A stretch of 64,000 nucleotides of DNA from Betaproteobacteria bacterium (lineage in GTDB: Bacteria > Pseudomonadota > Gammaproteobacteria > Burkholderiales > SG8-39). Of the stretch, positions 1 through 8,762 are shown one piece after another. The position numbers and the translations under genes are program-made. Within the stretch, counting starts at the first letter, position 1. Each line of letters opens with the position of its first letter. Below the pieces are notes generated by a model, which saw only the letters and a program-made list of their open reading frames with translations, was not told the DNA's origin and made no database searches. Where the stretch lies: assembly GCA_009693435.1 (NCBI GenBank), contig SHXF01000006.1:5044-69043 (forward strand), read 5' to 3'.

Positions 1-18
1 CATCCCCGGTGCTCTCAT
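1..18 (-). CDS. 5' end of a gene running off the left edge
   Basis: Only six codons (MRAPGM) are inside the window. The start is supported by a strong ribosome binding site, AGGAGA at 25-30 on the minus strand, six bases ahead of an ATG at 18. Upstream, around 130-200, is an AT-rich stretch that could hold its promoter, but no convincing -35/-10 pair was found. The product cannot be named from six residues. The gene could also be spurious. Confidence 0.4.
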
Positions 19-278
19 GGATGCTCTCCTAAAGGTGCAATTCAGCAGAATGGTTCACGAATCGAACCCGAACGATCAGTCCCCTTCCGGCGGGCATGGC
101 GGAGTATCGAACCCGCATGCGCCAAAAACAGGGATTGCATGATGCTACAATTATTTTCATCAACAGGATGCTTTTGCGCAACCCATGTTCGTATCCATCA
201 TGGGATGCGTCCGGAACAGGCGTATCTCCAAAGCGCGACTCTACACACGTTCAGGCACAGGTCGCTCGCCTCGCGCCA

Positions 279-941
279 TCAGGCGTCGCGATCGTCACGC
301 CCATAGATGATTACGGAAAGCATGCGGATCGGCAACTGGATGAGCCGCTCGGGGCCATGAGGGATTTCCCCCTTGAAGGTGAGGGAATCACCCCGGCCAA
401 GCATGTAGCTGTGCTTGCCGTGGCGATACTCTATCTTGCCCTCCAGAATGTGGAGAAATTCCGTGCCGGGGTGCTCGAATCGCTGAAACACCTCGCTCTT
501 GTCGGTGAGCGTGACCAGGAACGGCTCGAACACGCGCCTCGGGCCGCGGTCGGAGGCAAGCAGGTGGTACGTGTGGCCGCGTTTTGTGCCGCGGCGGACG
601 ACCTCCATGCCCCGGCCCCTCTTCACACTCTGTGCACCCCCCTCTTCCGGCGGGTACCCCTGGAACAGCATGCTGAGCGATACCCCGAGCGCACGCGACA
701 GGTTCGTAAGGGTGTCCAGGCTCGCAGAGCTTTGGCCGTTCTCGAGCTTGCTCAGCATGCCGATGCTGATGCTCGCCTTCTTCGCGACTTCCGCAATGGT
801 CAAGCGTTGCGCGAGCCGCCGTCGCCGCATTTCCGCGCCGAGATGGTGCTCCAGTGTGATGCCGGGAGGCGTGAGATGCGGCTGCTGCGCATCCGGATCC
901 GCAATGCCTTTTCGCGCTCGCTTTTCGGGGGTCTTCTTCAT
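279..941 (-). CDS. XRE-family transcriptional regulator with C-terminal cupin domain
   Basis: The protein has 220 residues. A basic N-terminus is followed by a helix-turn-helix of the XRE/Cro type at about residues 34-90 (LTIAEVAKKASISIGMLSKL, with the usual ENG after it) and a small cupin barrel at about 140-210 (FEHPGTEFLHILEGKIEY and a later IPHGPER). Proteins of this design bind an operator with the HTH and a small-molecule effector with the cupin, and usually control a neighbouring catabolic or transport operon. The gene is divergent from glnT across 382 bases that contain a good promoter and a sequence element repeated at 17440. It is therefore the best candidate regulator of the glnT/ABC-transporter block. 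The effector is unknown. Confidence 0.85.
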   Translation of the reverse strand: MKKTPEKRARKGIADPDAQQPHLTPPGITLEHHLGAEMRRRRLAQRLTIAEVAKKASISIGMLSKLENGQSSASLDTLTNLSRALGVSLSMLFQGYPPEEGGAQSVKRGRGMEVVRRGTKRGHTYHLLASDRGPRRVFEPFLVTLTDKSEVFQRFEHPGTEFLHILEGKIEYRHGKHSYMLGRGDSLTFKGEIPHGPERLIQLPIRMLSVIIYGRDDRDA

Positions 942-1323
942 GGCGCCAGTCTACTGCATCGCGTAATCGCTTGCTTCCGGAATCCTTGCGCAAACGGCGA
1001 TCTCCAATTGGGACTTGCCTGCAGTTCAACTTTTATTCCTATTGGAGTTGACAAGTGAACTTCGGAGACCGGATAATTCAAACATCCTCACCGGCAGCAT
1101 GAATTACGCCTCCAGCGGCGTGGGTGATGACCTCGATGGTCGTCGTTTCGGCGCTCGCGAATCCACGGATGCACGAGAGCGCCGCGGGGCTCGCGACAGG
1201 GAACGATCCGGCCTCTTGCCCTTACGTCGGGGAAACGCTGTTCGATACCGTCGCAGGCCGTGGCTGCGCACTCGTGGCGCTTGCGTGTCTGCATCCGAAG
1301 GCATTTGACCCAGGAGGGACGCC
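942..1323. promoter_or_regulatory. divergent intergenic region between the XRE regulator and glnT
   Basis: This 382-base gap has no gene that can be supported. It holds the glnT promoter at 1048-1077. A loose inverted repeat (CAACT at 1027-1031, AGTTG at 1046-1050) overlaps the -35 box and could be an operator. A long stretch at about 1100-1310 has high GC and is open in several frames but shows no family motif, so it is taken as untranslated leader. AGGAGG just before 1324 is the glnT ribosome binding site. Confidence 0.5.
1036..1077 (+). promoter_or_regulatory. sigma70-like promoter of glnT with an operator-like element shared with 17440-17466
   Basis: TTGACA at 1048-1053 and GATAAT at 1072-1077 are spaced by 18 bases. 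The -35 box sits inside the element CTATTGGAGTTGACAAG, which recurs as CTATTCGGAGTTGATCAAG at 17441-17458 between the cysteine-dioxygenase-like and cupin operons. The match over about 25 bases with small gaps suggests one regulator controls both places. No transcript data are available. Confidence 0.5.
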
Positions 1324-2658
1324 ATGAACATGCAGACTGCAAAGAAATTCGTCAAGGACAACGGCGTCAAGTTCATCCTGGCGCAGTTCGTCGACATCCA
1401 TGGTGCGGCCAAGGCCAAATCGGTGCCTGCCGCGCACCTGGAGATGGTTCTCAAGGCCGGCGCCGGATTTGCGGGCTTCGCGGTCTGGGGCCTCGGAATG
1501 GGGCCGGAGAGTCCGGATTACATGGCCGTGGGCGATCCGTCGACGCTCTCACTCATGCCATGGATGCCGGGTTATGCGCGCATCGCCTGTGATGGTCAGG
1601 TCGATGGCAGGCCGTACGCTTACTGTTCGCGTGTCGCACTGAAGGCCCAGCTCGCCAAGCTGGCGAAACGCGGCATGACGCTGTACACGGGTATTGAACC
1701 CGAATTCATGCTGCTCCGGCGCAACGACGACGGTTCGCTCGCGCCGTGCGACGATTCCGATGTCCTCGACAAGCCCTGCTACGACTACAAGGGCCTGTCG
1801 AGGTCGGCCGCATTTCTCGAGAAACTCGTCGAATCGTTGCAAGTTGCCGGCCTCGACATTTATCAGATCGACCACGAGGACGCCAACGGGCAGTTCGAGG
1901 TCAACTTCACCTATGCGGACGCCTTGCGCAGCGCCGACCAATTCGTGCTCGTCAAAATGGCGGCCTCGGAGATTGCGCGGTCGATGGGCATGATCGCGAC
2001 ATTCATGCCCAAGCCGTTCTCCAATCGCGCCGGCTCCGGCGCCCACTTCCACATCTCGCTCGGGAGCGCGCGCAGCAGGAACCTGTTTCATGACGACGCG
2101 GACAAGCATGGCATGGGTCTGTCGAAGACGGGCTATCACTTTCTCGGCGGATTGCTCGCGCATGCGCGCGCCCTTACGGCGGTGCTCGCCCCTTCGGTGA
2201 ACTCCTACAAGCGCCTGGTAGTCGGTCGTTCGCTGTCCGGCGCTACGTGGGCGCCCGCTTATATCACCTATGGCAACAACAATCGAAGCGCTTGCGTGCG
2301 GGTTCCTTACGGCCGACTGGAGCTGCGCCTGCCCGACGGCTCGTGCAACCCTTATCTCGCCACAGCGGCAATCCTTGCGGCGGGCATGGACGGCATCGAT
2401 CGGAAACTGGACCCGGGCGCGCCGAACAATACCAACCTCTACGAATGGAATCCTGCACAACTCGAGGAGGCCGGCATCAAACTGCTGCCGCAGACCCTGG
2501 CCGAGGCGCTCGACGAGTTCGAGAAGGACGCGATCGTACGAGCCGCGCTCGGCGAAGACCTGGCCAGGGAGTTCATCAGGCTCAAACGGATGGAATGGGT
2601 CGAGTACTGCCGTCACGTGAGCGACTGGGAGCGCCAGCGGTATCTCGAGTTCTTCTAG
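1324..2658 (+). CDS. glnT: glutamine synthetase-like ligase (GlnT / gamma-glutamylmethylamide synthetase type)
   Basis: The protein has 444 residues and the glutamine synthetase fold: an N-terminal beta-grasp with the loop around [11 protein letters not shown], the metal-binding IEPEF, and a catalytic part with [10 protein letters not shown], the NSYKRLVVG loop and [14 protein letters not shown]. This is the short GS class found as GlnT in rhizobia and as GmaS (glutamate-methylamine ligase) in methylamine users. It ligates ammonia or an amine to glutamate using ATP. AGGAGG precedes the start, and glxB begins 13 bases after the stop, so the four genes 1324-5604 are one operon. The glx/mgs genes downstream favour an amine such as methylamine as substrate, but the sequence alone cannot decide between amine and ammonia. 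Confidence 0.85.
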   Translation: MNMQTAKKFVKDNGVKFILAQFVDIHGAAKAKSVPAAHLEMVLKAGAGFAGFAVWGLGMGPESPDYMAVGDPSTLSLMPWMPGYARIACDGQVDGRPYAYCSRVALKAQLAKLAKRGMTLYTGIEPEFMLLRRNDDGSLAPCDDSDVLDKPCYDYKGLSRSAAFLEKLVESLQVAGLDIYQIDHEDANGQFEVNFTYADALRSADQFVLVKMAASEIARSMGMIATFMPKPFSNRAGSGAHFHISLGSARSRNLFHDDADKHGMGLSKTGYHFLGGLLAHARALTAVLAPSVNSYKRLVVGRSLSGATWAPAYITYGNNNRSACVRVPYGRLELRLPDGSCNPYLATAAILAAGMDGIDRKLDPGAPNNTNLYEWNPAQLEEAGIKLLPQTLAEALDEFEKDAIVRAALGEDLAREFIRLKRMEWVEYCRHVSDWERQRYLEFF

Positions 2659-2670
2659 GAGAAAAGCACC

Positions 2671-3567
2671 ATGTGCGGGATCGTGGGATTGCTGGTCAAG
2701 AACCCGGCGCTACGCGCTCAGCTGGGGGAGTTGATGCTGCCGATGCTGATGGGAATGAGCGAGCGCGGTCCGGAGTCAACCGGATTGGCTGTGTTCGGGG
2801 TGGCGCAGGCTGACCGCCGCAGGGTCAGCTTGTACGCGGGTGTGCGCTCGTTCGACTGGCAAACGGTGGCCGTGGCGGCCAAACAGGCATTCGGGGAGGA
2901 CGCCATGCTGAGCGTCATCGGCAATCACGCCGCGTTGGAGACAACGATCGATTCCGCTACGGTCATTGTCTGGGTGCGCGAGCACTTCCCTTCCCTGCAT
3001 GTAATGTCCTCCGGACGCTACATCGATGTCTACAAGGACACGGGCACGCCCGCGCAAGTGGCCGGGCGTTACCAATTCGAGAAACTGCAAGGCAGTCACC
3101 TCGTCGGGCATACGCGCATGGCGACCGAGTCGGCGGTGACACCGGCGCATGCGCATCCGTTTACCGCGGGCGAGGATTTCTGTCTGGTCCACAATGGTTC
3201 GCTGTCGAACCCGAACAGCGTACGGCGGCACCTGGAACGCCTCGGCATCGCTTTCGATACCGACAACGATACCGAAGCCGCGTGCCGATACCTGGCCTGG
3301 CGGATGCAGGAGGGCGACAACCTGGAGGCTGCGATCCGCAAGGGGTTCGATGAGTTTGACGGGTTCTATACGTTCCTGATCGGCACCCATAACAGCCTCG
3401 CGCTCGTGCGCGATGCCTTCGCATGCAAGCCGGCAGTGGTAGCCGAGACCGGCGACTACGTGGCGATCGCTTCGGAGTTCCGGTCCCTGGCTAAATTGCC
3501 AGGCATCAAGAATGCGAATCTGTTCGAGCCCAAGCCCGAGGAAATTTATGTATGGACAGTTCAGTGA
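2671..3567 (+). CDS. glxB: class II glutamine amidotransferase, GlxB/MgsA subunit of a split glutamate synthase-like enzyme
   Basis: The protein has 298 residues and begins MCGIVGLL, so after Met removal Cys2 becomes the N-terminal nucleophile of an Ntn-type glutaminase. Other glutaminase features are GHTRMATES (about residue 145) and the LVHNGSLSN loop. In ordinary glutamate synthase this is only the first part of a polypeptide of about 1500 residues. Here the domains are separate genes, as in rhizobial glxBCD and in N-methylglutamate synthase mgsABC. The subunit releases ammonia or amine from glutamine or a gamma-glutamylamide and passes it on. It overlaps the next gene by 16 bases, which suggests translational coupling. 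Confidence 0.85.
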   Translation: MCGIVGLLVKNPALRAQLGELMLPMLMGMSERGPESTGLAVFGVAQADRRRVSLYAGVRSFDWQTVAVAAKQAFGEDAMLSVIGNHAALETTIDSATVIVWVREHFPSLHVMSSGRYIDVYKDTGTPAQVAGRYQFEKLQGSHLVGHTRMATESAVTPAHAHPFTAGEDFCLVHNGSLSNPNSVRRHLERLGIAFDTDNDTEAACRYLAWRMQEGDNLEAAIRKGFDEFDGFYTFLIGTHNSLALVRDAFACKPAVVAETGDYVAIASEFRSLAKLPGIKNANLFEPKPEEIYVWTVQ

Positions 3568-4241
3568 CCTTTGATCTCGCAAAGCAGACGGTTCGGGAAT
3601 TGAACCAGTATCTTCACAGCGATCTCGCCGGATCAACTCGCACCGTTCGCGTAATCAATCCCGACGGCGCCCACTCGATCGCCGTCGGCGTGAACGCCGC
3701 CATAGAGATCGGCATCGAAGGGCACGTTGGTTACTATGCGGCGGGAATGAACCGCCTCGCGTCGGTCGTCATCGATGGGAATGCGGGTCCCGGGGTCGCG
3801 GAGAACATGATGTCGGGCTTCGTTCACGTGAAGGGATTCACGTCGGGCAGCGCCGGCGCCTCTGCGAACGGCGGGCTGCTGGTCATAGACGGGGATGCCG
3901 GGCTGCGATGCGGCATCGCCATGAAAGGCGCCGATATCGTGGTGGGTGGAAGCGTGGGCGCCTTTTCCGGATTCATGGCGCAGGCAGGCTCGCTCGTGGT
4001 CTGCGGTGATGCCGGTGAGGCGCTCGGTGACTCGCTGTACGAAGCAGTGATCTATGTGAGGGGACGGATCAGCTCGTGCGGGGCGGACGCGCACGAGGAG
4101 CCGATGGGTGACTCGGACCACGCCAGGTTGACCGATCTCCTCAAAGCAGCCGGCTTCAAGCATCAGTCTCGGGAGTTCAAGCGGGTCGCGTCGATGCGCG
4201 GCCTGTACCACTGGAACGCCGAAGCGAACCAGGAGTACTGA
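3552..4241 (+). CDS. glxC: GXGXG-domain subunit, GlxC/MgsB-like
   Basis: The protein has 229 residues. Its middle is a run of glycine-rich turns (GHVGYYAAGMNRLASVVIDG, then GNAGPGVAENMMSG and GDAGLRCGIAMKG), typical of the right-handed beta-helix called the GXGXG domain, which forms the C-terminus of the glutamate synthase large subunit. As a separate gene it marks the glx/mgs type of split enzyme. It has no active site of its own and holds the amidotransferase and synthase parts together. It lies between the other two subunits, overlapping glxB by 16 bases and ending one base before the glxD start codon. Confidence 0.82.
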   Translation: MDSSVTFDLAKQTVRELNQYLHSDLAGSTRTVRVINPDGAHSIAVGVNAAIEIGIEGHVGYYAAGMNRLASVVIDGNAGPGVAENMMSGFVHVKGFTSGSAGASANGGLLVIDGDAGLRCGIAMKGADIVVGGSVGAFSGFMAQAGSLVVCGDAGEALGDSLYEAVIYVRGRISSCGADAHEEPMGDSDHARLTDLLKAAGFKHQSREFKRVASMRGLYHWNAEANQEY

Positions 4242-4242
4242 A

Positions 4243-5604
4243 ATGAACATTCCCATCAAGCCTTACAAACCCGCTCAACTCCAGCGCGAGGAGAGCTGGG
4301 GCTACGACCGCCGGATCATCGACTATGTCCACAAAGCGGCAGCGCATGGGCTGTATGAGATTCGCGGCTTGGGCGCGAAGCGCAAGCTTCCGCATTTCGA
4401 CGACCTGCTTTTCCTTGGCGCATCCCTTACCCGCTATCCGCTCGAGGGATATCGGGAGAAATGCTCGACGAAGACGGTCCTTGGCACGCGTTACGCGAAA
4501 AAGCCGATCGAACTTGACATCCCGATCACGATCGCCGGCATGAGCTTCGGGTCGCTTTCGGCAAACGTCAAGGAAGCACTGGGGCGTGCCGCAACCGAGG
4601 CAGGCACATCGACCACCACCGGGGACGGCGGGATGACCGCAGAAGAGCGGCGGGCATCTAAAATCCTCGTCTACCAGTGCTTGCCGTCGCGCTACGGATT
4701 CAATCCGGAGGATCTGCAGAAGGCCGATGCGATCGAGGTCGTGATTGGCCAGGGCGCCAAGCCCGGGGGGGGCGGGCTGCTGCTCGGGCAGAAGATCAAT
4801 CCGCGGGTCGCGAAGATGAGGGTGTTGCCGGAGGGGGTGGACCAGCGTTCCGCCAGCCGTCACCCGGACTGGACCGGCCCGGACGATCTCGTCATCAAGA
4901 TCCAGGAGTTGCGCGAGCTTACGGACTGGGAAAAGCCGATCTATGTCAAGATCGGGGCGAGCCGGGTGTTCCACGACGTGAAGCTCTGCGTCCACGCCGG
5001 GGCGGATGTGATCGTCGTGGACGGCATGCAGGGCGGCACGGCAGCGACGCAGGCTGTATTCATAGAGCATGTCGGCATACCGACGCTCGCTGCGGTGCGA
5101 CAGGCCGTCGATGCCCTGGAAGATCTCAACATGCGAGGCAAGGTTCAGCTCATCGTTTCGGGCGGCATTCGTACCGGCGCAGATGCCGCCAAGGCGCTGG
5201 CGCTCGGCGCCGATGCGGTTTCGATCGGCCAGGGAATGCTGCTCGCGCTCGGCTGCAACCGCGAGACCTATCACCAGAACGGACAGGACCATCCGGCACT
5301 GGAAGACTACGAGGCTCTCGGCACCGCGCCGGGGTATTGCCACCATTGTCACACCGGCAGGTGCCCTGTGGGCATTACCACGCAGGACGCGGCGCTCGAG
5401 CGGCGTCTTGACCCGGCGATCGGCGCGAAGCATGTGCGCAATTACCTGAAGACCATGAATATGGAGTTGACGACCGTTGCACGCGCCTGCGGCAAGCAGG
5501 ATGTTCACCATCTCGAACCGGAGGATCTGGTCGCACTGACCGTTGAGGCCGCGGCCATGGCGAGGGTCCCGCTAGCCGGGACAAGCTGGATTCCAGGATC
5601 GTAG
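4243..5604 (+). CDS. glxD: FMN- and Fe-S-binding glutamate synthase-like subunit, GlxD/MgsC-like
   Basis: The protein has 453 residues and matches the central FMN domain of glutamate synthase: ITIAGMSFGSLSANVKEALG, GQGAKPGGGGLLLGQKI, VKIGASR, DGMQGGTAATQ and SGGIRTGADAAKALALGADAV (phosphate-binding TIM barrel). The cysteine cluster CHHCHTGRCPVG near residue 370 binds the 3Fe-4S centre. It reduces the 2-iminoglutarate formed from 2-oxoglutarate and the transferred ammonia or amine, giving glutamate or N-methylglutamate. If the operon is an N-methylglutamate pathway, the partner dehydrogenase mgdABCD is not in this window. An ammonia or other amine scavenging role is an equal alternative. Confidence 0.85.
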   Translation: MNIPIKPYKPAQLQREESWGYDRRIIDYVHKAAAHGLYEIRGLGAKRKLPHFDDLLFLGASLTRYPLEGYREKCSTKTVLGTRYAKKPIELDIPITIAGMSFGSLSANVKEALGRAATEAGTSTTTGDGGMTAEERRASKILVYQCLPSRYGFNPEDLQKADAIEVVIGQGAKPGGGGLLLGQKINPRVAKMRVLPEGVDQRSASRHPDWTGPDDLVIKIQELRELTDWEKPIYVKIGASRVFHDVKLCVHAGADVIVVDGMQGGTAATQAVFIEHVGIPTLAAVRQAVDALEDLNMRGKVQLIVSGGIRTGADAAKALALGADAVSIGQGMLLALGCNRETYHQNGQDHPALEDYEALGTAPGYCHHCHTGRCPVGITTQDAALERRLDPAIGAKHVRNYLKTMNMELTTVARACGKQDVHHLEPEDLVALTVEAAAMARVPLAGTSWIPGS

Positions 5605-5839
5605 CGAATTGCCTCGCTTCACGTGATCGGATGTCATTGTGGCGCAGGTCCAGTTCGTCCCGGATGCGCAGGGACGCCGGTGCTGGATTTGCCTTGTACG
5701 ATAAAAACTTGCCAGTGAGGAACAATTGTGATACATGGCAATCTGGCTATTTCGAGCTTGCTCGTACATCGACCGCGTGACGCTGGTTGCCAGTTCGGCA
5801 GGTCGGGCCAGGCGCCCAAATAAAACAGGAGTTAAGCGC
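5605..5839 (+). promoter_or_regulatory. intergenic region between glxD and the ABC receptor
   Basis: These 235 bases contain no supported gene. An AT-rich patch around 5698-5730 could be an internal promoter, but no clear hexamer pair was found. ACAGGAG at 5825-5831, nine bases ahead of the ATG at 5840, is the receptor gene's ribosome binding site. An open frame reaching up to 5735 lacks a comparable site, so 5840 is chosen as the start. Confidence 0.4.
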
Positions 5840-7093
5840 ATGAAAGCTCTCATTACGAACGGTTTCCCGAGGTCTCTTGCATCGGCGCTTTTCCTCCTCA
5901 TGGGCATTGCGCCCGGAGCAATCGCACAAACGCCGACCGAAATCCGGGTCGGGGCGACACTCCCCATCACCGGAAGGTTCTCTCCGGAATGGGGTCCCGG
6001 GGTGCGGGATTTCATGCTGGCCTGGGAAAAACGGACCAACGCGGAGGGCGGGATTTTCCTGAAGGGCTACAACCAAAAACTGCCGGTCAAGTTCGTCATC
6101 TACGACGATGAATCCAGTCCGGAAAAGTCCGTCGAACTGTATGAAAGGCTGGCCTCGGTGGATAAGGTCAATCTCTTTCTCGGACCAGGTTCCAGCGCAA
6201 TCACGCTACGCGCCTCAACGGTGGCGGAGCAGCTCAAGATGCCGATGCTCGCGACCGAGGCAAACACCCCGATGATCTATGGGCGCGGCTACCAGTGGAT
6301 AGTCGGTGTGCTCAAGCCGCTGAGTTTCTGGTCTGAAGCGTACTTCAACATGCTCTCAGAGCTCCGAAATCGGGGCGAGAACCTGAAGACAATCGCTTTT
6401 GTCATCGCGCAGGACCCGCACTCCTCCGAGGTCGGCAAGGCAAGCATCGTCCGGGCGAAGGCGATCGGACTCAACGTGGTGGCAGTTGAGGAAGTCCCGT
6501 TCGTGGTGCAGGATTTCTCGGCCGTTATTTCCAAGTTCAAGGCGGCCAGCCCGGATATCATTTATTCAGCGATGTTCACTACTTCGCAGGTGACATTTCT
6601 CAAACAGGCAGCGGCACTGGGTCTCAAGGCCAAGGAAGTGCACGTCACCCACATGGTGCCGGACTTGATGAAATCGGCGGGGCCTGGTCTCGCGGAGGGG
6701 CTGTCCGGGGAGAGCCAGATGGCGCTCAAGCACGTGGAACCGCTGTTCGCTCAGCTCCTGAAGGACCTCAATGTGACGGATCCTTATGAATACAAGTCCG
6801 ATGTGACACCGGTACGCTTTCTTGCCATGCAGACCATGAGGCGGGCGCTGGAGGCTGCCGGCACGCTGGATCGCGAGGCTTTCATGAAGTCGCTCAAGGC
6901 AGTCAAGTACGACACGCTTGCAGGTCCCTTCGGATTTACCGCCAACCTGAAAGTGGGTGACCTGGTGACGAACGGGTTCGGATCGAAGCCCCAGTATGCA
7001 ATGCAAATCCAGAACGGCAAAATTCGCGCGGTTTTCCCCGTGGACGCCGCCGACACAACGTTCAAGCCTTCTCCCTGGCCGAAAAGCCCATGA
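5840..7093 (+). CDS. ABC transporter substrate-binding protein, branched-chain amino acid/amide type
   Basis: The protein has 417 residues. Residues 1-29 form a signal peptide ending GAIAQ, and the mature part starts with IRVGATLPITGRFSPEWGPG, the usual first strand and loop of LivK-type periplasmic receptors. FLGPGSSAITLRASTVAEQ and the later TSQVTFLKQAAALGLK fit the two-lobed type I binding fold. It captures the solute for the ATPase and permeases that follow at 7212-10691. Receptors of this group bind amides, aromatic acids or urea as often as amino acids. Given the amide- and ring-active enzymes next to it, the ligand is probably the compound that this cluster degrades. Confidence 0.87.
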   Translation: MKALITNGFPRSLASALFLLMGIAPGAIAQTPTEIRVGATLPITGRFSPEWGPGVRDFMLAWEKRTNAEGGIFLKGYNQKLPVKFVIYDDESSPEKSVELYERLASVDKVNLFLGPGSSAITLRASTVAEQLKMPMLATEANTPMIYGRGYQWIVGVLKPLSFWSEAYFNMLSELRNRGENLKTIAFVIAQDPHSSEVGKASIVRAKAIGLNVVAVEEVPFVVQDFSAVISKFKAASPDIIYSAMFTTSQVTFLKQAAALGLKAKEVHVTHMVPDLMKSAGPGLAEGLSGESQMALKHVEPLFAQLLKDLNVTDPYEYKSDVTPVRFLAMQTMRRALEAAGTLDREAFMKSLKAVKYDTLAGPFGFTANLKVGDLVTNGFGSKPQYAMQIQNGKIRAVFPVDAADTTFKPSPWPKSP

Positions 7094-7211
7094 CGCCGTA
7101 GTGTCGCCTTGTAGAAGTTCGTTGCATGGCACGAGCGTCATTTCGAGCAATCCCCGCATGACTTATGTGTGTGTATCGGTGCGGTGCCTTCCCGGCTCGG
7201 TACGCTAGCGC

Positions 7212-8753
7212 ATGGCGCTGCTCGAGTTGCGGGGAGTTTCCGTTTGGTTCGGCGGGGTGCAAGCGCTCCGCGATGTGGGGCTTGATGTCGAGAAAGGGCG
7301 AATTTCCGGGTTGATCGGGCCCAACGGGGCGGGCAAAACCACGCTTTTCAATGTCATCTCCGGTGTGCTGCTCCCGTCCACCGGGCGGGTAGGTTTCGAC
7401 GGCAGGGACATCACGGCGACGTCTTCCGCGGAGCGCTGTCACGCAGGCATTGCCAGGACGTTCCAGATCGTGCAGCCGTTTTCCCGCCTGTCGGCTGTCG
7501 AGAATGTCGCGGTTGCGCATCTGTATGGCTCCTCCGATAAGGGCCACGCGCCCAGCCGCAGCGAGGCGGTCTCCAGGGGCCTGGAGCTTCTCGAATTGGG
7601 CAAACTCGGTGCCAAGGCCCATTGGCCGGCAGCCGCGCTTACGCTCTCGGAACGCAAACGCCTGGAAATGGTGCGGGCGCTGGCGACCAATGCGCAGTTG
7701 CTCCTGCTCGACGAGGTGCTCGCGGGGCTCAACGCCCGCGAAACCGACGAGATGATGGAGATCATCCTGTCGCTGCGCGAGCGACTCGGCCTGGCCATTC
7801 TGATGGTGGAACACAATATACGGGCGGTCACGGCGTTGGCCGATGCATTGACGGTGCTGGACTTCGGCACGGTTGTCGCACAGGGCGCGACCAAGTCGGT
7901 CCTGGCCGAAGAGGCGGTGATCCGGGCCTATGTGGGGGAGCGGAGCCTCGCTCGCGACACCGGTACGCGGCAACCGGGCAGTTCGAAGGCCGAGTCACCC
8001 CTGCTGGAAGTCGAGGGTCTGGCCGCCGCCTACGGTGAATTGCAGGTGGTCTGGAACGTCGGCTTTGTCGTGCGACGCGGCGAACTCGTCGCGCTGATCG
8101 GACCCAATGGCGCGGGGAAGAGTACGACGCTGAAGGCACTGGCCGGCCTGATCGACATCAAAGCAGGGCGGATCGAATTCTGCGGCAAATCGCTGAAACT
8201 CGAGCCGCCCCACAGCCGCATCCGTCACGGCATCAGCCTCGTTCCGGAAGGGCGCCGATTATTCATGAACATGAGCGTCCGGGAGAACCTCGAGATGGGC
8301 GGGATCATCGTTCCCCCACCGGACGGGATCCGTAAGGGAATCGAGAGGATATTTGAACTGTTCCCGATTCTCGCCGAGAAGCAGCGACAACCCGCAGGCA
8401 CGTTGTCCGGGGGCCAGCAGCAGATGCTTGCGATAGGTATGGGGTTGATCTCCCGCCCCAAGCTGCTGGTGCTTGACGAGCCGTCGCTCGGGCTCGCTCC
8501 CCTCATGGTTGAACATCTCTACCGGACAATCGCCGCTCTCCGCCGTGACGGTCTGACGATCCTCCTGGTCGAGCAGCAGGTATTTCTCGCCCTCGAGTTT
8601 GCCGATCGCGTTTATGTCATCGAAAACGGTCGGGTGTGCCTCGAGGGGGACCGGGAGCATCTGATGGAGAACGCGCACATCCAGGAGCACTATTTCGGCA
8701 ATGCCCCGGCCGCAATGTCCGCGCCCGGGATTGGCGGGAACGCCGCCCACTAA
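7212..8753 (+). CDS. fused LivG-LivF ABC ATPase (two nucleotide-binding domains)
   Basis: The protein has 513 residues, twice the usual size, because LivG-like and LivF-like ATPases are joined. Domain 1 has Walker A GPNGAGKT at residues 36-43 and Walker B LLLLDEVLAGL, but its signature region reads LTLSERKRLEMVRAL in place of the usual LSGGQ-like motif. Domain 2 has Walker A GPNGAGKS at 297-304, the normal signature LSGGQQQMLAIGM and Walker B LLVLDEPSLGL. The linker lies at about residues 245-265. One chain would therefore make the whole ATPase unit below LivH and LivM. A 118-base gap without a gene separates it from the receptor; livH follows after nine bases. Confidence 0.88.
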   Translation: MALLELRGVSVWFGGVQALRDVGLDVEKGRISGLIGPNGAGKTTLFNVISGVLLPSTGRVGFDGRDITATSSAERCHAGIARTFQIVQPFSRLSAVENVAVAHLYGSSDKGHAPSRSEAVSRGLELLELGKLGAKAHWPAAALTLSERKRLEMVRALATNAQLLLLDEVLAGLNARETDEMMEIILSLRERLGLAILMVEHNIRAVTALADALTVLDFGTVVAQGATKSVLAEEAVIRAYVGERSLARDTGTRQPGSSKAESPLLEVEGLAAAYGELQVVWNVGFVVRRGELVALIGPNGAGKSTTLKALAGLIDIKAGRIEFCGKSLKLEPPHSRIRHGISLVPEGRRLFMNMSVRENLEMGGIIVPPPDGIRKGIERIFELFPILAEKQRQPAGTLSGGQQQMLAIGMGLISRPKLLVLDEPSLGLAPLMVEHLYRTIAALRRDGLTILLVEQQVFLALEFADRVYVIENGRVCLEGDREHLMENAHIQEHYFGNAPAAMSAPGIGGNAAH

Positions 8754-8762
8754 CGATCCTGC

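Noticed and set aside
96..1058. Long plus-strand open frame opposite the XRE regulator
   Set aside because: It has no family motif, and the minus strand carries a clear helix-turn-helix and cupin; it is a high-GC shadow.
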